Positions 37,282-45,896 of a DNA stretch of 64,000 bases are shown here, piece after piece; positions within the stretch are counted from its first letter, which is position 1, and each line of letters starts with the position of its first letter. Position numbers and translations under genes: made by a program. A model generated the notes under the pieces. The model was given only the letters and a program-made list of their open reading frames with translations, did not search any database and was not told where the DNA came from. The stretch comes from SAR202 cluster bacterium bin22 (GTDB lineage Bacteria > Chloroflexota > Dehalococcoidia > Lucifugimonadales > UBA3495). The stretch lies in NCBI GenBank assembly GCA_002238505.1, contig MPMM01000011.1:1-64000 (forward strand), in the 5' to 3' direction.

Positions 37282-37641
37282 TTGGCAACTCTGGTCAGTT
37301 TCGATATTGACGGAACCCTGGAAGCCGGAGACCCACCAGGGCCGGTCACTTTCAGTATGGTCAGGAAGGCGCAGGCTCACGGGTGCATCATCGGCAGCGC
37401 ATCCGACCGCCCCCTCCCAGTGCAGCAGTCCATTTGGGACAGGTACAGCATTGAAGTAAGCTTTATCTCATCGAAGCAGGGGCTTCCCGAGGTTAAGGCC
37501 CGCTTTCCGGCCGACGAGTATTACCACATCGGTGACACGGAAATGGACCAGCAATTGGCGGAGGCCGCCGGGTTCCTGTTCGTTTGGATGGTTGACGGAC
37601 ACACTGAACCATGGATTAACGGCGCGGCGAGCCAGAGCTAG
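37282..37641 (+). CDS. Small HAD-superfamily hydrolase-like protein
   Basis: 119 residues from TTG 37282, supported by AGAGAGG just upstream. Motif I is VSFDIDGTLE (DxDGT). A later GDTEMDQQLAEAAGF provides the motif IV-like acidic GD(T)xxD. SASDRP may serve as motif II. The protein is short, with almost no cap, resembling minimal phosphatase-like HAD proteins. It could be monofunctional or regulatory. It ends near a palindromic dispersed repeat. Confidence 0.7.
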   Translation: MATLVSFDIDGTLEAGDPPGPVTFSMVRKAQAHGCIIGSASDRPLPVQQSIWDRYSIEVSFISSKQGLPEVKARFPADEYYHIGDTEMDQQLAEAAGFLFVWMVDGHTEPWINGAASQS

Positions 37642-37681
37642 GCACAATTTGCTTATCCACGATTCACGCGGGACAAGGAAT

Positions 37682-37717
37682 GCAGGGGAGCACGGCCGTG
37701 CGCCCCCACGCCCCTGC
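37682..37717. repeat. Palindromic dispersed repeat, copy A (degenerate)
   Basis: Core GCACGGCCGTGCGCCCC flanked by GCAGGGG and CCCCTGC arms. Shares the GCACGGCCGTGC centre with two copies at 40066 and 40237. Confidence 0.65.
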
Positions 37718-37779
37718 ATTCCAACCGCCTTTCTCATCAAGGAAATCAACAACCTGGAAATGGAGATAACGAAGTAATA

Positions 37780-37974
37780 ATGCCTAACTGGATAGAAGAA
37801 CTCCCGGATGGGACACGAAGATTGCACGTAACGAGGGACTCCCTGGAAGCGGCCTCGATGCTGGACTACGAGGGGGCGCCGGAGCTTACGGACGAACAGT
37901 TTGCCGAGCTTGCCGAGGCCATGCGCGAGGTGGACCAGGAATCGGAAGGGGAAGAGGATCCGGAGGGCGCCTGA
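37780..37974 (+). CDS. Small acidic hypothetical protein (64 aa)
   Basis: MPNWIEELPDGTRRLHVTRD start and an acidic C-terminus (AEAMREVDQESEGEEDPEGA). The middle (MLDYEGAPELTDEQFAELAE) looks helical. AGATAACGA lies upstream of the ATG with no strong SD. Codon use is protein-like and the frame is clean. No family recognised. Confidence 0.55.
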   Translation: MPNWIEELPDGTRRLHVTRDSLEAASMLDYEGAPELTDEQFAELAEAMREVDQESEGEEDPEGA

Positions 37975-38201
37975 CCGGCGCCGCAAAAGGATACGGCCAG
38001 GCTCTCGACGACCTGACCGTATCCGTATTGAGGGCGGCTCAAAGATGATCCTGCCTATCACCGAATATCTCAGTTTCAGACCACCATGGACCATCCAGGA
38101 AAGAGGCTTTGACCAACCGAGGCGCTCTACCTATAATCCTCACCAGAACGTACCTTTAGCGACAACACGCTTTAACAGGGGTTCCGCAGGAGGGAATTAA
38201 C

Positions 38202-38630
38202 ATGTCCACTATTCCAGGATTGGAGAGGCCGGCGCCGGTCCCCAATGAACTGACCCAACCCTTCTGGGACGCCTGTAACGAGCGTCGACTTGTCCTGCAG
38301 AATTGCACCTCCTGCGAGAGACTGCACTATCCACCCACCCAACGGTGCAACCGGTGTGGCTCGGGAGACAACCTGCAGTGGCAAGAGGTGGAAGGCAAGG
38401 GCCACATTGACGTGTACATGGTGATTCGCGACTCTCGTATCCGAGGGTTCCGGTCAGCGCAGCCCATTAACTTTGCCGTAATAACCCTGGATGAGGACCC
38501 GGGCATCAACTTCCTGTCCAACCTTCCGGGTACACCGCCCGGGGAAGTGCCGGTGGGGGCCCCGGTGGAACTGATTTTTGAAGAAACCAGCAACGGCCAG
38601 TTGGTTCACGAGTGGCAGGTAGTCGCCTAG
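38202..38630 (+). CDS. DUF35 / OB-fold acyl-CoA-associated protein with zinc ribbon
   Basis: 142 residues. N-terminal helix (PNELTQPFWDACNERRLVLQ) then a rubredoxin-like zinc ribbon, C-x2-C ... C-x2-C, in NCTSCERLHYPPTQRCNRCG, then an OB fold (VEGKGHIDVYMVIRDS ... INFAVITLDEDPGINFLSN). DUF35 proteins partner with thiolase-like or hydratase proteins (for example ChsH2 and benzylsuccinate-type thiolases). The thiolase-like gene follows 55 bases downstream, so a two-subunit complex is inferred. GGAGGGAATTAAC precedes the ATG. Confidence 0.88.
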   Translation: MSTIPGLERPAPVPNELTQPFWDACNERRLVLQNCTSCERLHYPPTQRCNRCGSGDNLQWQEVEGKGHIDVYMVIRDSRIRGFRSAQPINFAVITLDEDPGINFLSNLPGTPPGEVPVGAPVELIFEETSNGQLVHEWQVVA

Positions 38631-38685
38631 TACGTCCGGGGGCTACGAGACCCATCATTGGCGCAGAGGACCTGAGGGAGCAGAG

Positions 38686-39981
38686 ATGGTTAGCAATACG
38701 GGATGGATGAGAAACCGGGAAGGCATGGGAGTCTGGGAACACCGGGGCAAGGTTGCCTTAGTTGGCTGGGGCCAGTCTCACATGGACCGCCGCTGGGACG
38801 GCGTGGCCCTGGACAGAAGTTGTGGCGGCTTGACCAAGGAGGCGTGCCTGAAGGCCATTGCCGACGCTGGCCTTTCACTGGATGATATAGACGGGCTGAT
38901 CACCAGCCCCGAGACTCGCGCCGAACAGACGTGGGCCCCTCGCCCCTATTTTGACCCGCCCTACGACACTGAGGACGGGCTGACCAAGACGTCGGCAGAA
39001 TGGATACAGCGGGAACTGGGCTTGAAGAACGTCAAGTACTTCAACTCGGACGCCCCCTACATCGGACCGATGATGGGGCTGGCGGCCCAGGCGGTGGGCG
39101 ACGGTCTTTGCGAAACAGCCCTGGTATGGTATCCAATGGTTAACCTGGAGGGCCGATACGGGCACAACAATCCGCAAAACAACAACCAGGAGGCTCCCGG
39201 GGCCTCCGCCTTTACTCTTCCGTGGGGTTACCAGAATGGCGCCATGTTCAATAACCTGGTGGTCTTCCAGCAGTACTGCCAGAAGTACGGCAAGAGCCAC
39301 GACGGTCTGGCCCCGCTTTGCCTGAACCTGCGGAGGAATGGCCTGATGACTCCCTGGGGCTACTACGCCCTTTACGAGCCCTACCAGCTTACCCGGGAGG
39401 ACTACCTGAACGGGCGGGTTATCGAGGAACCCCTGGTAATTTACGATTGCGACCGTCCGGTTAATACCTGCGCGGCCTTCATATTCACTACGGCAGAGAG
39501 GGCAAAGGACCTGAGGCAGAAGCCGGTTTATGTACTTAACCATGCCCAGAACAACGGGACAGGCCGCAGCACCATGGCAACCCTGGAGGAGCATCAGGAA
39601 GCGGTGGCCAGCCTGGCGCGAAAGATGTGGGAGGGATCCGGCCTGGGCCCCGACGATGTTGATATCTTCAACCCCTACGACGGTTACCTGACCTTCACCC
39701 AGCAGTTCCTTGAAGGTTTCCAGTGGCACGGCGTCAAGTGGGGCGAGGCCCACGACTTTTATGCTGAAGACATCAGGGTGGAGGGTCCCCACCCCTTCCT
39801 TTCCAGTGGTGGAAACAATGGGACGGGACGCAACCGCGCTGTCCTGTTCTCGGACAGCATTGAGCAGCTTCGGGGCACGGCAGGGCCGCGCCAGGTAACT
39901 GTGCGGGCCGAAACGGCCCTGGCCGGCTGTAACACCCCCGACAGTTGCGGTTTCCTGATGATGAGCAAGCACCCGAGTTAG
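38686..39981 (+). CDS. Thiolase-like / SCP-x-type lipid-transfer protein
   Basis: 431 residues. Non-decarboxylating thiolase-fold features: VALVGWGQSHMDRRWD, LTKEACLKAIADAGLSLDDI, YFNSDAPYIGPMMGLAAQAV, and C-terminal GLGPDDVDIFNPYDGYLTF and GGNNGTGRNRA segments. The canonical acyl-accepting Cys is not obvious, as in many SCP-x-like thiolases that act with DUF35 partners in side-chain cleavage or retro-aldol reactions. Same strand and spacing as the DUF35 gene suggest one operon and one complex. Confidence 0.82.
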   Translation: MVSNTGWMRNREGMGVWEHRGKVALVGWGQSHMDRRWDGVALDRSCGGLTKEACLKAIADAGLSLDDIDGLITSPETRAEQTWAPRPYFDPPYDTEDGLTKTSAEWIQRELGLKNVKYFNSDAPYIGPMMGLAAQAVGDGLCETALVWYPMVNLEGRYGHNNPQNNNQEAPGASAFTLPWGYQNGAMFNNLVVFQQYCQKYGKSHDGLAPLCLNLRRNGLMTPWGYYALYEPYQLTREDYLNGRVIEEPLVIYDCDRPVNTCAAFIFTTAERAKDLRQKPVYVLNHAQNNGTGRSTMATLEEHQEAVASLARKMWEGSGLGPDDVDIFNPYDGYLTFTQQFLEGFQWHGVKWGEAHDFYAEDIRVEGPHPFLSSGGNNGTGRNRAVLFSDSIEQLRGTAGPRQVTVRAETALAGCNTPDSCGFLMMSKHPS

Positions 39982-40065
39982 GGTTCAGTGCGTCGGCAGC
40001 CTGAATTCCGGCAAGACGGGCCCGTTCTTGAAAATTGAGGGTGCATGCCACGATGTCAGAACCGG

Positions 40066-40092
40066 CAGGGGCGCACGGCCGTGCGCCGCTAC
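40066..40092. repeat. Palindromic dispersed repeat, copy B
   Basis: CAGGGGCGCACGGCCGTGCG followed by CCGCTAC, a near-palindrome related to copy C 145 bases downstream; one mismatch spoils the right arm. Confidence 0.7.
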
Positions 40093-40236
40093 AGGTACCA
40101 AATCCCTCTTTTATCGTCCATTATGATACGCTGGGTCTCGCCTTGGGGCGGCGAAGGCATTTGCACCGCAAGGGGATCCGCTTTTTGTGAGGTTGCGGGG
40201 CATGCGTACCTTGTGCCCGACTTACATGCCAGTCTT

Positions 40237-40264
40237 GTAGGGGCGCACGGCCGTGCGCCCCTAC
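40237..40264. repeat. Palindromic dispersed repeat, copy C (perfect)
   Basis: A perfect 28-base palindrome: GTAGGGGCGCACGG then its reverse complement. Widely scattered palindromes of this type are familiar from other genomes (recall). It lies in the convergent spacer between the thiolase-like and MidA-like genes. Confidence 0.8.
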
Positions 40265-40309
40265 CTGTGCCAGTCGCGCCTTTGCCTAGGGCGAGACCCG
40301 ATTCGCAGG

Positions 40310-41485
40310 TCACCCTTCCTGCTCGCCGAACCCCATAAGCCCAACCTCAAGCACCATTCCTTTTGACTGGGCAAGCACCCTGATTGCGCCATAATCCTCC
40401 GGGTCCACCAGTGACATCATGGCTATTCGGTTCAGTTCCTTTCGGGCGGCGGACAGTTCCAGCTTATCCAATTCCCTAAAGTATGAAGAGATTCCGAGAT
40501 TCTCCAGGAAGCGGCTTTGCTGTATGCAGCCCACGGGATTCAGCCCATGCTGCTCGCCCAAACGCATGAGCGACGTGAAATCCACATGGCAGGTAATATC
40601 CTGCTGCCCGGGCAACCGATACGGGTCTGTCTCGACGATATGCCGTCCAATGCAATAAAGGGTTTCCCCTGAATTCTGCGATGAGTAAAGGCCAGCCGCC
40701 AGATCGCCATAATCGATGGTGAGGACAAACCCGCGTTCCAAAGCCATGGAAAGCTGGGCCGCCCAGTCCTCCATGGCCAGGTTCACCTCGCCGCGGTGCC
40801 CTTCCGGCAGGGACACGTCAAGGCTCGTAAGCCTCTCTTCAATTCGTGGAGTGGATGGCTCAGCCAGGACTTCGGTGAAGTTTTCCCCTTCCAGGGTGAC
40901 ATAGACTTCCCTTATCCTGCCGTCCTGGATGACGAACCGGTGGACTGGGAAGTTGTCGATTAATTCGTTGCACAGGATGCAGCCGGAGACATTACGGATT
41001 GCTCCCAGTCCCTCACCTCTGACGATCTGGACTCCCGAGTCCGGAGTCGCCTTGCCGGCGGAGTTCCAATCCTCACGCGACTGGGGCCAGTCAAAGATGT
41101 GGTCTGGGGAGCGGGACAGGGCGGGGACATAGTCCACGGCAACGTACTGCAGGGCATCCGCAAACCGTGGAGTCATACGCCGGCAGTAACCAACAATGGA
41201 CTGAGCCAGGACGCCATCGCCGGATCCAACCTCGACCGCATGGAAAACGGCAGGCTCCCCCAGAAGACGCCACATCTGCTCCAACTGGCGCGCTATGAGG
41301 GCGCCAAATACCGGGTGACTGGAGGGAGAGGTTCCGAAGTGGGCGTTAATCCAGTCCTTGCGACGGGAATAAAAGCCGCCAACGGGCGAGTACAGGCAAA
41401 TCTGCATGAACTGGGCGAAAGTAATTCGCCCATACTGCCGAATCAGGCCCCTGATTTCCTGCTCTACGGCTGAAGGCACTGTCAC
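40310..41485 (-). CDS. MidA/NDUFAF7-like SAM-dependent methyltransferase
   Basis: 391 residues from GTG 41485. COG1565-type features: RITFAQFMQICLYSPVGGFY, SHPVFGALIARQLEQMW, SAM-binding VEVGSGDGVLAQSIVGY, GCILCNELIDNFPVHRFV, and GFVLTIDYGD. The eukaryotic relative dimethylates an arginine of complex I subunit NDUFS2; bacterial targets are unclear. It starts 27 bases after the GMC oxidoreductase stop on the same strand, so the two are probably co-transcribed, without an obvious functional link. Confidence 0.85.
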   Translation of the reverse strand: MTVPSAVEQEIRGLIRQYGRITFAQFMQICLYSPVGGFYSRRKDWINAHFGTSPSSHPVFGALIARQLEQMWRLLGEPAVFHAVEVGSGDGVLAQSIVGYCRRMTPRFADALQYVAVDYVPALSRSPDHIFDWPQSREDWNSAGKATPDSGVQIVRGEGLGAIRNVSGCILCNELIDNFPVHRFVIQDGRIREVYVTLEGENFTEVLAEPSTPRIEERLTSLDVSLPEGHRGEVNLAMEDWAAQLSMALERGFVLTIDYGDLAAGLYSSQNSGETLYCIGRHIVETDPYRLPGQQDITCHVDFTSLMRLGEQHGLNPVGCIQQSRFLENLGISSYFRELDKLELSAARKELNRIAMMSLVDPEDYGAIRVLAQSKGMVLEVGLMGFGEQEG

Positions 41486-41512
41486 GCCCTGGATAACCGG
41501 GACCTCCGGTCC

Positions 41513-43096
41513 TTACTTGCCATGCTTGATGAATTCCGCGATACGTTCGCCAATCATCAGAACAGTGACATTAATGTTGGCACGAACGCACTCGGGCATT
41601 ATGGAAGCGTCCACCACCCGCAGACCGTCGGCTCCATACACTTTGCCATATTGGTCCACCACGGCCATGGGATCTGAGCCCGGGCCCATTTTGGCGGTGC
41701 AGGAAACGTGATGACCCGTACCCACCCACCGCTTCATCCATCGGTCCAGAGCCTCGTCCGTTTCCAGGTCAGAATCTTCGGGATAGACTCTCTTCTCGAT
41801 AATCTCGGCCATAGCCGGATGGTCCTCCAAGTCCACAATCATGCGGACGCCGTGCCGGTACCGGCGCAGGTCTTCCTCGTGGTCCAGCATGTTGTAGTCC
41901 AGGTAGGGGTAGTCGCGGTAGTCACCGGAGCGAAGCCTGATTTGTCCCTTGGACAGGGCCAAGTTCAGCCCCAGGCTGGCGCCCAGACCCACTACTGCGC
42001 CCATGCCCTCTGCCCCACCCCGCATTCCGCCCCGGTTGCGCGCCATTCCCGCGGCCCCGTTCAGGTAAACGATCATGTCGTTTTCCAAGGGCGAACCCTC
42101 GGCGGTGTACCTTGCCAACAATTGAGCGCTGGGAAGGAAGGGGGTCAAGTCCAATCCGGGTTTCGTGGCCCACAGAAGGTTAATCAGGGGATGGTCGGCC
42201 AGGTTCTGGCCCACCCCCGGCGAGGCGATGACCGTCGCTATGCCGTGCTCAGAAAGGTGGTCAGAGGGGCCAACCCCGGAAAGCATCAGTATTTGCGGCG
42301 ACCCGATGGCCCCGGCGCTTAGGATGACTTCTCCAGCCTCCACTACGAAGGACTCGTCTCCCGAGACTGCCTCTACGCCCGTGGCCCTGGGTCGGCTCCC
42401 GGATGTGTCGAACAGAATCCGCTTCACCGTCACGCCGGGTCTTATGGTCAGGTTCAGACGGTGGCGGGACAGCCCCAGGTAGCCAATGGCCGTGGACCAG
42501 CGGATGCCCTCGGGATTGTTCAGGGTAATGGGCCCCACGCCGGTGGTGCCCGGCAGGTTGTGGTCTTCGCAGAAGGGATGGCCACTGTCCCGCCAGGCCG
42601 CAAACCAGGCCTTATTCCCTTCCCGCCACTGGTCTTCGGGGAACCGGTGGCAGATAATGGGTCCACTATTGCCGTGGAAGTCCCCGGGGTCGTCCTGGTA
42701 GGTGGTGTCTGTCTCCACCATGTTGAAGTAGGGCACCAGTTTCCCGAAGTTCCATTCGTCGTTGCCCCACTCGGCCCAGTTGTCGTAGTCCTTGGGTATG
42801 CCACGGATGAAGATCTGGCCGTTGATGGCGCTGGAACCGCCGGTTACCTTCCCCCGGGGAATTTCAATCTCCGCCTCGTCGGTGGCCCGGGCCCGGTACT
42901 GCCAGTTGTGGTCGCTGTCCCACACGCTCTTGGTGGACATGTAGCCGTACTTGACCTCTTCGGGGAGGCTGTCAATGTCCTGAAAGTCCTGGCCCGCCTC
43001 CAGCAACAGCACCGAGGTATCGGGGTCTTCCGAGAGCCTGGTGGCGACGATTGCCCCCGCTGAACCTGCGCCAATGACAATGTAGTCGTACTTCAC
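41513..43096 (-). CDS. GMC-family FAD oxidoreductase (choline dehydrogenase-like)
   Basis: 527 residues. N-terminal dinucleotide site YIVIGAGSAGAIVATRLSED with VLLLEAG; GMC signature region GKVTGGSSAINGQIFIRG; second signature GEVILSAGAIGSPQILMLSG; C-terminal catalytic region VGTGHHVSCTAKMG and VVDASIMPECVRANINVTVL. Oxidises an alcohol to an aldehyde or ketone with FAD. The substrate is not determinable: choline, PEG-type and aryl alcohols are common for the family. No signal peptide. Confidence 0.9.
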   Translation of the reverse strand: MKYDYIVIGAGSAGAIVATRLSEDPDTSVLLLEAGQDFQDIDSLPEEVKYGYMSTKSVWDSDHNWQYRARATDEAEIEIPRGKVTGGSSAINGQIFIRGIPKDYDNWAEWGNDEWNFGKLVPYFNMVETDTTYQDDPGDFHGNSGPIICHRFPEDQWREGNKAWFAAWRDSGHPFCEDHNLPGTTGVGPITLNNPEGIRWSTAIGYLGLSRHRLNLTIRPGVTVKRILFDTSGSRPRATGVEAVSGDESFVVEAGEVILSAGAIGSPQILMLSGVGPSDHLSEHGIATVIASPGVGQNLADHPLINLLWATKPGLDLTPFLPSAQLLARYTAEGSPLENDMIVYLNGAAGMARNRGGMRGGAEGMGAVVGLGASLGLNLALSKGQIRLRSGDYRDYPYLDYNMLDHEEDLRRYRHGVRMIVDLEDHPAMAEIIEKRVYPEDSDLETDEALDRWMKRWVGTGHHVSCTAKMGPGSDPMAVVDQYGKVYGADGLRVVDASIMPECVRANINVTVLMIGERIAEFIKHGK

Positions 43097-43553
43097 AGCC
43101 TGCCTCCTGGATGTGGCGTTTTAGTGGTTGCCTTAACCGTTGCTGCGATAGTAGGTTCTGGAGCCGGGGCCGTCAATCGCCCACGGCCTCGGCCAGGTCA
43201 TTCGGTTACTGTCGGGCAGTTCCTGGAAACCTTTGGCGTTGAACCTGACAGCAGGCTTGGGACAGCTCGTCGAACCATCCCCGACTCTTTTTGTACCTTC
43301 TCATGGCAAACGGAGGAAGGGATTTCCCCGAATAGGTAAATGACCTGGTGCCGTAGTCCAAAGCCAGGGGCGGTTCGCGAACCGGCCCTGCGGGCGCCCT
43401 GACCACCAGCAAGGGAACGCTGCATTACCTCTCCCTTTGCTAGCTATCCCTCCAACGCTGGGCTATACTTATTTGGCTGTCCCAAAGTCCCCCATAGCGT
43501 CCGCCGGCGGATGCTTCGGAGGCGCCGGTCTGACTCCCCCACTCTAACGGAAG
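43097..43553. other. Divergent intergenic region, no gene seen
   Basis: 457 bases between the GMC start (minus) and the MFS gene (plus). Small frames lack protein character. Promoters for both neighbours should be here but none was clear. Confidence 0.5.
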
Positions 43554-44984
43554 TTGGGCCCCGACAGGGGTGGCAAGGGACTGATTCACGAGCAACTCGG
43601 AGGCCCCATCACGCAGAGCAATTCCGGTTCCCAGCACCCGTCGCAAGCGTCGGCAGATCCGACAGACGGGCCTCCCTCAAATCCCTCAGCCGCAACCGAC
43701 CCTCAAGCCCCCGATTCTACAGCGCAGGATTCAGGCAGGGCGGCGACTTCACGTTCGCGACGCCCGGGTTCACCACTGAATTTCCGCCACACCTTCAGTT
43801 CACTGTCCAACCGCAGTTTCCGGATGCTCTGGTTTGCCATGCTGCTGCTCATGGGAGCCATGCAGATGCAGATGATAGCCCGGGGCTATCTCACCTATGA
43901 CCTGACGGAATCTCCCGCACTGCTGGGCATAGTCTCTGCAGGTTTTGCCCTTCCCATGCTGATGCTGGCCCTGTTCGGCGGCGCTTTTGCCGACCGACTG
44001 GAGCGCCGCCGCATTGTGCAGTTAGGGCAGGCTGGCGCCGGGCTGATTGCCATCTTTGTGGCGGTGTCCATCACCACCGACACCGTTACCTGGTACCACC
44101 TGCTGGCCGCCTCAATGATGCAGGGGGCAGTCTTCTCATTCCTGATGCCCGCCCGCCAGGCCATGATTCCCCAACTGGTGGGGCAGGGACAGTTGACCAA
44201 TGCCATGGCCCTGGACGCTATGGCCATGAGCGCAACCACCCTGCTGGCGCCGGCGGTTGCCGGGTTCCTGTACAACGTTATTCAACCCGACGGGGTATAT
44301 TACTTAGTGGCAGCCATGTGCGTTGGCGCCATCATCCTCACGGGCATGGTGCCCAAGCTCCCGGAAAGCACCGGTACCGGACGCGCCGGAGTGCTCAACG
44401 ACATTCGCGCCGGCCTTTCCTATATTCGCGGCAATTCCCTGGTAATGGCGTTGCTGGTCATTGGCCTCACCTCCACGGTGCTGGCCATGCCCTTCCGCTT
44501 CCTGATGCCCATTTTCATCGTGGACATTTATGAACGGGGACCGGAAGCAATGGGGCTGATGACCAGCATGATGGGACTGGGCACCCTGGGGGGCTCTTTC
44601 TTCATAGCGGGGCTGGGAAGCTGGCAGCGGGGAAAGCTGCTTATATTCAGTTCCTTTGTAAGCGGCATCGCGCTGCTGCTGGTGGCTCTGCTGCCCTTCT
44701 ACCTGGTAGCCCTGTGGCTGATGGTCCTGCTGGGGCTGGGAGACGCCGGCCGCCGCACCCTGAACCAGTCGCTCCTGATGGAGGTAAGCGACGATCAGTA
44801 CCGGGCCAGGGTCATGAGCCTGTTTATGATTAATTTCGCCCTGATACCCCTGGGTGTCCTGCCGGCCGGGCTGGCCGCCGAATTCCTGGGAGGGCAGATG
44901 TCGATAGGCATCCTGGCGGGCCTGCTTATCGCTTTGACCGCGATAATCCTCGTAACCCAGCGAGGACTGCGAAACTTAAGGTAA
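43554..44984 (+). CDS. MFS transporter (MFS_3, Bcr/enterobactin-exporter-like)
   Basis: Up to 476 residues from TTG 43554. The first ~80 residues are a hydrophilic Ser/Pro/Gln-rich stretch that may be non-native, so the true start is uncertain. The core begins SLSNRSFRMLWFAMLLLMGA and has about 11-12 membrane segments, with the MFS loop motif FADRLERRRIVQLGQ between TM2 and TM3. The size and layout match the MFS_3 family (EntS-like). Likely an exporter of small molecules. It is followed 46 bases later by an aldo/keto reductase on the same strand. Confidence 0.85.
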   Translation: MGPDRGGKGLIHEQLGGPITQSNSGSQHPSQASADPTDGPPSNPSAATDPQAPDSTAQDSGRAATSRSRRPGSPLNFRHTFSSLSNRSFRMLWFAMLLLMGAMQMQMIARGYLTYDLTESPALLGIVSAGFALPMLMLALFGGAFADRLERRRIVQLGQAGAGLIAIFVAVSITTDTVTWYHLLAASMMQGAVFSFLMPARQAMIPQLVGQGQLTNAMALDAMAMSATTLLAPAVAGFLYNVIQPDGVYYLVAAMCVGAIILTGMVPKLPESTGTGRAGVLNDIRAGLSYIRGNSLVMALLVIGLTSTVLAMPFRFLMPIFIVDIYERGPEAMGLMTSMMGLGTLGGSFFIAGLGSWQRGKLLIFSSFVSGIALLLVALLPFYLVALWLMVLLGLGDAGRRTLNQSLLMEVSDDQYRARVMSLFMINFALIPLGVLPAGLAAEFLGGQMSIGILAGLLIALTAIILVTQRGLRNLR

Positions 44985-45030
44985 AATTACCTCAAAATCA
45001 GAAACCACCACAATTCACGGAGAGGAAGCA

Positions 45031-45843
45031 ATGGAATACCGAAAACTGGGCAACCTGGACGTTTCAGCCATTGGCCTGGGAACCTTACGAACTTTCGACG
45101 TAACTGACAACGACGAGATAGCCGTTCGCCGGCAGATTGTGGACAACTGCCTTGGCAACGACGTCAACCTAATTGATACCGCCGCCTGGTACGGTCAGGC
45201 CGAGGCGGTAGTGGGCGAGATTACCGAAAACCGGCGTGACCAGTTCTATATCGCCACAAAGGTCCGCACCGAGGGAAAAGAGGCCGGCGAGGCGCAGATA
45301 GCCCAGTCCTTTGAGTACCTCAAGACCGACTACATTGACCTCTTCCAGGTCCACAATATGACCGACTGGCAGACCCAGCTACCCACCCTGCAACAGTTGA
45401 AGGACGAGGGCAAAGTCGGGATGGTGGGCGTATCGGCGATGGTGCGCGATGCCTACCCCACCATCATGGACCTGATGCGGCAGGGCCGGGTGGACGCCGT
45501 CCAGATTCCATATAACGTACTGAACCGGGGCGTAGAGGATGAACTCTTGCCTCTGGCCGAAGAACTGGGCACCGGAGTGCTGGTTATGGAACCATTGCAG
45601 AAGGGCCGCTACGTCCTGGAACTCAAGCAGCAGCCCGACCTGACTCCCTTGCGGGACTACGGTATCAACACCTGGGCCCAGGCCCTGCTGGCGTGGGTCA
45701 TTTCCGACCCCCGGGTAACTTCGGCAATACCTACCACATCCCGACCGGAGCGCATCCAGGAAAACGCGCAGGCAGCCGAAGGGGCGCGACTGCCCCAGTC
45801 TTTCCGGGACTACATCCAGAAAGAGGCGGAGCGGTGTTTGTAG
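45031..45843 (+). CDS. Aldo/keto reductase
   Basis: 270 residues from ATG 45031 with GGAGAGGAAGCA upstream. AKR features: MEYRKLGNLDVSAIGLGTLR, LIDTAAWYGQAEAVVGEI (active-site Asp and Tyr), FYIATKVRTE (catalytic Lys), YLKTDYIDLFQVHNM (His), LKDEGKVGMVGVSAM, and a short C-terminal NADPH-site region (TSAIPTTSRPERIQENAQAA). Shorter than the ~320-residue AKR norm but complete in motifs. Reduces aldehydes or ketones with NADPH; substrate unknown. Confidence 0.9.
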   Translation: MEYRKLGNLDVSAIGLGTLRTFDVTDNDEIAVRRQIVDNCLGNDVNLIDTAAWYGQAEAVVGEITENRRDQFYIATKVRTEGKEAGEAQIAQSFEYLKTDYIDLFQVHNMTDWQTQLPTLQQLKDEGKVGMVGVSAMVRDAYPTIMDLMRQGRVDAVQIPYNVLNRGVEDELLPLAEELGTGVLVMEPLQKGRYVLELKQQPDLTPLRDYGINTWAQALLAWVISDPRVTSAIPTTSRPERIQENAQAAEGARLPQSFRDYIQKEAERCL

Positions 45844-45896
45844 GGAATAGTTGAGGGCGTGTTAGAATCATCCCAGCCGATGGTCCTTGCGGATGA

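Noticed and set aside
37468-38094. 208-codon minus-strand frame across the HAD-like and small acidic genes.
   Set aside because: It runs through a palindromic repeat and antisense to genes with ribosome sites and protein motifs.
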